From Akkermansia sp. (GTDB taxonomy: Bacteria > Verrucomicrobiota > Verrucomicrobiia > Verrucomicrobiales > Akkermansiaceae): DNA of 32,031 bases. Below the pieces are notes generated by a model. The model did not search any database. It was not told the origin of the DNA and saw nothing but the letters and a program-made list of their open reading frames with translations. Each line of letters starts with the position of its first letter. Positions within the stretch are counted from its first letter, which is position 1. Positions 29,930 through 32,031 of the stretch are shown here, piece by piece. The stretch is from contig JAFYWX010000061.1 in assembly GCA_017546445.1 (NCBI GenBank), positions 1 to 32,031 on the forward strand, read 5' to 3'. The translations under genes were made by a program, and so were the position numbers.

Positions 29930-30217
29930 ATGAAGACAATTCGCAATATTACTCGTTTCACATACGAGTTTACTTCTTTTCAGGGGTGGAGGGTCACCCT
30001 GTGTCGCAACCAGATTCATTTTACCCGCTATTTTTCGGATAAGCAATACGGAGGGGAGCAAGCTGCACTGGAGGCTGCTCTGGAAACGAGAAACCACGTG
30101 CTGGCGTGTCTGCGGGAGTATCCTGGTGACCCGGAGAAAGCTTTTGAGCTTTGCCGCGGGGAGCAGCAGCAGACCTGCTACCCCCGCGGCTTGCGTCCCC
30201 GCAAGAACTCGTTATGA
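29930..30217 (+). CDS. Small AP2/ERF-like domain protein
   Basis: 95 residues from ATG 29930; ATG 29915 would add five. The core FQGWRVTLCRNQIHFTRYFSD, then KQYGG and a helix (AALEAALETRNHVLACL), fits the bacterial AP2-like fold of three strands and one helix, which binds DNA and is often part of homing endonucleases or small phage proteins. Here it stands alone. A TAGTAT at 29911-29916 lies 13 bases before ATG 29930, consistent with the short leaders seen elsewhere. The C-terminal codons contain a 9-bp GC palindrome (GCCGCGGGG...CCCCGCGGC, about 30153-30188) that could double as a transcript end. The gene is convergent with gadB, 14 bases apart. Confidence 0.62.
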   Translation: MKTIRNITRFTYEFTSFQGWRVTLCRNQIHFTRYFSDKQYGGEQAALEAALETRNHVLACLREYPGDPEKAFELCRGEQQQTCYPRGLRPRKNSL

Positions 30218-30231
30218 ACCGGCTGGCGGCA

Positions 30232-31617
30232 TCAGGTGTGCTTGAATGCCATGCCGTCGCATTCGCACATGCACTTGCCGGAGCCGTATTTAAGCAGGTG
30301 CGCGATGGCTCGCTTCATATCCTGTACCAGCAGGGTGGCCATGTCCATGGTGAAACCCTGGCGCACCATTACGCGCATGACCACGGTCTCCTGTACATTG
30401 GCCGGGAGTGAGAAGGCGGGCACCTGCCAGCCGCGCATGCGGAGGCGGTCCGACAATTCGTAGAGATTGTAGCCTGCCGCCTTCGGGTTCTTGAAATAGA
30501 AGCACACGGCGGGGATATCCTTTTTCGGGTCGCCGGTGGCAATGAATTCGAACTCGCCCAGCTGGGCAATCTCCTTTGCCAGGTACTGGGCCACGTGGTA
30601 GGCGGCCATGTGAATGGCCTTGTAGCCGCTCATGCCCAGGCGCACAAAGTCGTAGTACTGGGCAATAATCTGCCCGGCGGGGCGTGAGAAGTTGATGGCA
30701 ATGGTCGGAATGCTGCCGCCCAGGTAATTCACCGCAAAGGTGATGTCCTTAGGAAGTTCGGATTCATCCCGCCAGACCACCCAGCCGCAGCCCAGCGGGG
30801 CCAGCCCATACTTGTGCCCGCTGGAGCTGATGCTCTTCACGCGCTTGAGTCGGAAGTCGAAAGGAATGTGCGGGGCGCAGAAAGGGGCCAGGAAGCCACC
30901 GCTGGCGGCATCCACGTGCACATCCACATCCGGCCCGCCGGAGGCGGCCAGCTTGTCCAGCACGCGGCATACCTCATCCGGGAACTCATACTGGCCGGTG
31001 TAGGTCACGCCGAAGGTGGGCACTACGCAGATGGTGTTTTCATCCACCCGCTTCAGTACTTCTTCCTCGCACATGCAGAACTGCCCCGGGTTCATGGGAA
31101 TCTCTCGGATTTCCACATCCCAGTAGCGGCAGAACTTGTGCCAGCAGATTTGCACCGGGCCGCACACCAGGTTCGGCTTGTCGTAAGGCTTGCCGGCGGC
31201 CTTGCGGCGGGCGCGCCAGCGGCGGAGCGCGGCCATGCCACCCAGCATGCAGGCCTCACTGCTGCCAATGGTGGAGCAGCCGATGGGTTTTGCATCTGCC
31301 GGGGCATTCCAGAGATTGGCCACCATGCTCACGCAGCGCATTTCCAGCTCGGCGCACTGGGGGTATTCGTCCTTGTCAATCATGTTCTTGCTGATGCTCA
31401 GGTCCATCAGCTTGTGAACCTGCTCGTCATCCCAGGTCTGGCAGAAGGTGGCCAGGTTCTGGCGGGCATTGCCATCCAGCATGAGTTCGGCCTTGATGAG
31501 CTCGTAGGCATCCTCCGGTCGCATGGAATGGGCGGGCATTTTATCCGTGGGCAGCGGTTGGGATACATCTGCCGCCCCGAATAGACTTGTCGTTGTATTG
31601 TCGCAATGGGTATTCAT
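30232..31617 (-). CDS. gadB: Glutamate decarboxylase
   Basis: Converts glutamate to GABA and carbon dioxide, consuming a proton; the basis of the GAD acid-resistance system and cytoplasmic. 461 residues from ATG 31617 (E. coli 466); the TTG at 31656 is rejected. PLP-dependent group II decarboxylase motifs are [18 protein letters not shown] and SSSGHKYG with the PLP lysine near residue 268. The C-terminus FKHT matches E. coli GadB, where the penultimate-region His closes the active site at neutral pH, so this enzyme is probably also acid-activated. No glutamate/GABA antiporter (gadC) is in the window; it may lie beyond the right edge or elsewhere. The dispersed repeat at 31668 begins 51 bases upstream of the start, within or next to the promoter. 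Confidence 0.96.
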   Translation of the reverse strand: MNTHCDNTTTSLFGAADVSQPLPTDKMPAHSMRPEDAYELIKAELMLDGNARQNLATFCQTWDDEQVHKLMDLSISKNMIDKDEYPQCAELEMRCVSMVANLWNAPADAKPIGCSTIGSSEACMLGGMAALRRWRARRKAAGKPYDKPNLVCGPVQICWHKFCRYWDVEIREIPMNPGQFCMCEEEVLKRVDENTICVVPTFGVTYTGQYEFPDEVCRVLDKLAASGGPDVDVHVDAASGGFLAPFCAPHIPFDFRLKRVKSISSSGHKYGLAPLGCGWVVWRDESELPKDITFAVNYLGGSIPTIAINFSRPAGQIIAQYYDFVRLGMSGYKAIHMAAYHVAQYLAKEIAQLGEFEFIATGDPKKDIPAVCFYFKNPKAAGYNLYELSDRLRMRGWQVPAFSLPANVQETVVMRVMVRQGFTMDMATLLVQDMKRAIAHLLKYGSGKCMCECDGMAFKHT

Positions 31618-31667
31618 GGCAGAGGTGATGACGCTGGCGGAATCAACCTTGCGCAAAAACAGTCAGG

Positions 31668-31999
31668 CGCCTATGTGTCCCAAAGAATGCTGCGCCAAAT
31701 GGGAGTTTGTCGGGCGGCAGGCTCGCGTCAGCGAGCGGAACCTAAAAGCCCGTGAAACGGGCGACATAACAATAGCGAGTGGTGCAGCGGCGTCAGCAGC
31801 GAAACCACTCGTTTTAGTGAAAAAAGTCATTAGAACCCGTGGAACGGGTGACAGAAATGCGTGGCTTAAAAATCGTGTCAGGACGAACAAATAGCTATTC
31901 TTTCATAGAGATTTTATATTGAAATTAAGGCGCATATGTAGCACCCCTCTCTGTCACCCGTTCCACGGGTTCCTATTCCTTATTTTGCTTTACGAGGGG
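31668..31999. repeat. Hairpin-rich dispersed repeat, right copy
   Basis: The inverted counterpart of 1-334, full length here (about 332 bases). It contains the same hairpins, including GCTCGC/GTCA/GCGAGC, GCCCGT/GAA/ACGGGC and both ACCCGT/ACGGGT pairs, in reverse order. No coding capacity beyond frames shared with the left copy. It lies upstream of gadB, so its spread could alter gadB expression. Confidence 0.85.
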
Positions 32000-32003
32000 T
32001 TAC

Positions 32004-32029
32004 GCGCACCATGCTGACGCACGGTGCGC
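32004..32029. repeat. Hairpin beside the right repeat
   Basis: GCGCACC/GGTGCGC (32004-32010, 32023-32029) with a 12-base loop, directly outside the dispersed repeat. It may be a further part of the element or a neighbouring gene's terminator; the window ends here. Confidence 0.55.
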
Positions 32030-32031
32030 TC

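Noticed and set aside
31618..31656. gadB start at TTG 31656
   Set aside because: ATG 31617 gives the usual GadB length and a normal N-terminus.

Overview
This window looks like a gut-type Verrucomicrobium of the PVC group, most likely Akkermansia or a close relative. The basis is a large surface protein with Chlamydia-Pmp-like GGAI/FxxN repeats and a C-terminal PEP-CTERM tail (IPEP, hydrophobic stretch, RRRRK), lipoproteins, Sel1-repeat proteins, and a housekeeping set typical of a moderately GC-rich Gram-negative. The assignment is by family resemblance only; no search was run. Several genes share a promoter type (TTGC-like -35, 16-17 bp spacer, TAGAAT/TATACT-like -10) whose -10 lies only about 9-17 nt from the ATG, suggesting leaderless or very short-leader mRNAs.

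Layout. 1-334: a hairpin-rich repeat that recurs inverted at the far right end (31668-31999). 364-762: a leftward tRNA operon (Thr-CGT, then two identical Lys-CTT) with promoter and terminator. 854-2795: nagB (glucosamine-6-phosphate deaminase) and hemW. 2796-3405: no intact gene; three arrays of triloop hairpins with fixed linkers and changing stems, two heptamer repeats, and a duplicated 3' tail of an integrase gene. 3406-8120: a tyrosine recombinase and a divergent Pmp-like PEP-CTERM surface protein, separated by a segment bounded by perfect 18-bp inverted repeats and carrying a promoter that points at the surface gene. This has the architecture of a phase-variable invertible promoter next to its probable recombinase, and is the strongest candidate for an undescribed system here.

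8232-14208: aspS, followed by a tandemly triplicated cassette of ECF sigma factor, membrane anti-sigma-like protein and (last unit) a PDZ protein. Each junction carries relics of the aspS 3' end and its terminator; unit 1 has lost most of sigma, unit 2 most of the anti-sigma-like gene, and unit 3 is complete with a 33-residue repeat expanded to three copies. 14180-17478 (leftward): a lipoprotein of unknown role, parB, and a glutaminyl-cyclase-like M28 enzyme. 17609-21284: two translationally coupled ABC exporter half-transporters. 21350-22954: an ABC-F ATPase. 23090-24718: a membrane Sel1 protein and a small lipoprotein. 24766-26431: pyrE and a NagZ-like GH3 hexosaminidase. 26425-29402 (leftward): a short GT35 alpha-glucan phosphorylase whose expected PLP lysine is serine, and a secreted Sel1/ankyrin-like protein. 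29555-30217: a small ribbon-helix-helix-like protein and a small AP2-like protein. 30232-31617: glutamate decarboxylase.

How the genes relate. nagB and nagZ fit amino-sugar use and cell-wall recycling, glutamate decarboxylase fits acid tolerance, and the phosphorylase fits glycogen turnover. The recombinase-promoter-adhesin unit would let a population switch a surface protein on and off. The sigma/anti-sigma/PDZ cassette is probably an envelope-sensing regulator that has been amplified and is decaying. Both window ends fall in copies of the same dispersed repeat, so the window may be a contig broken at repeats.
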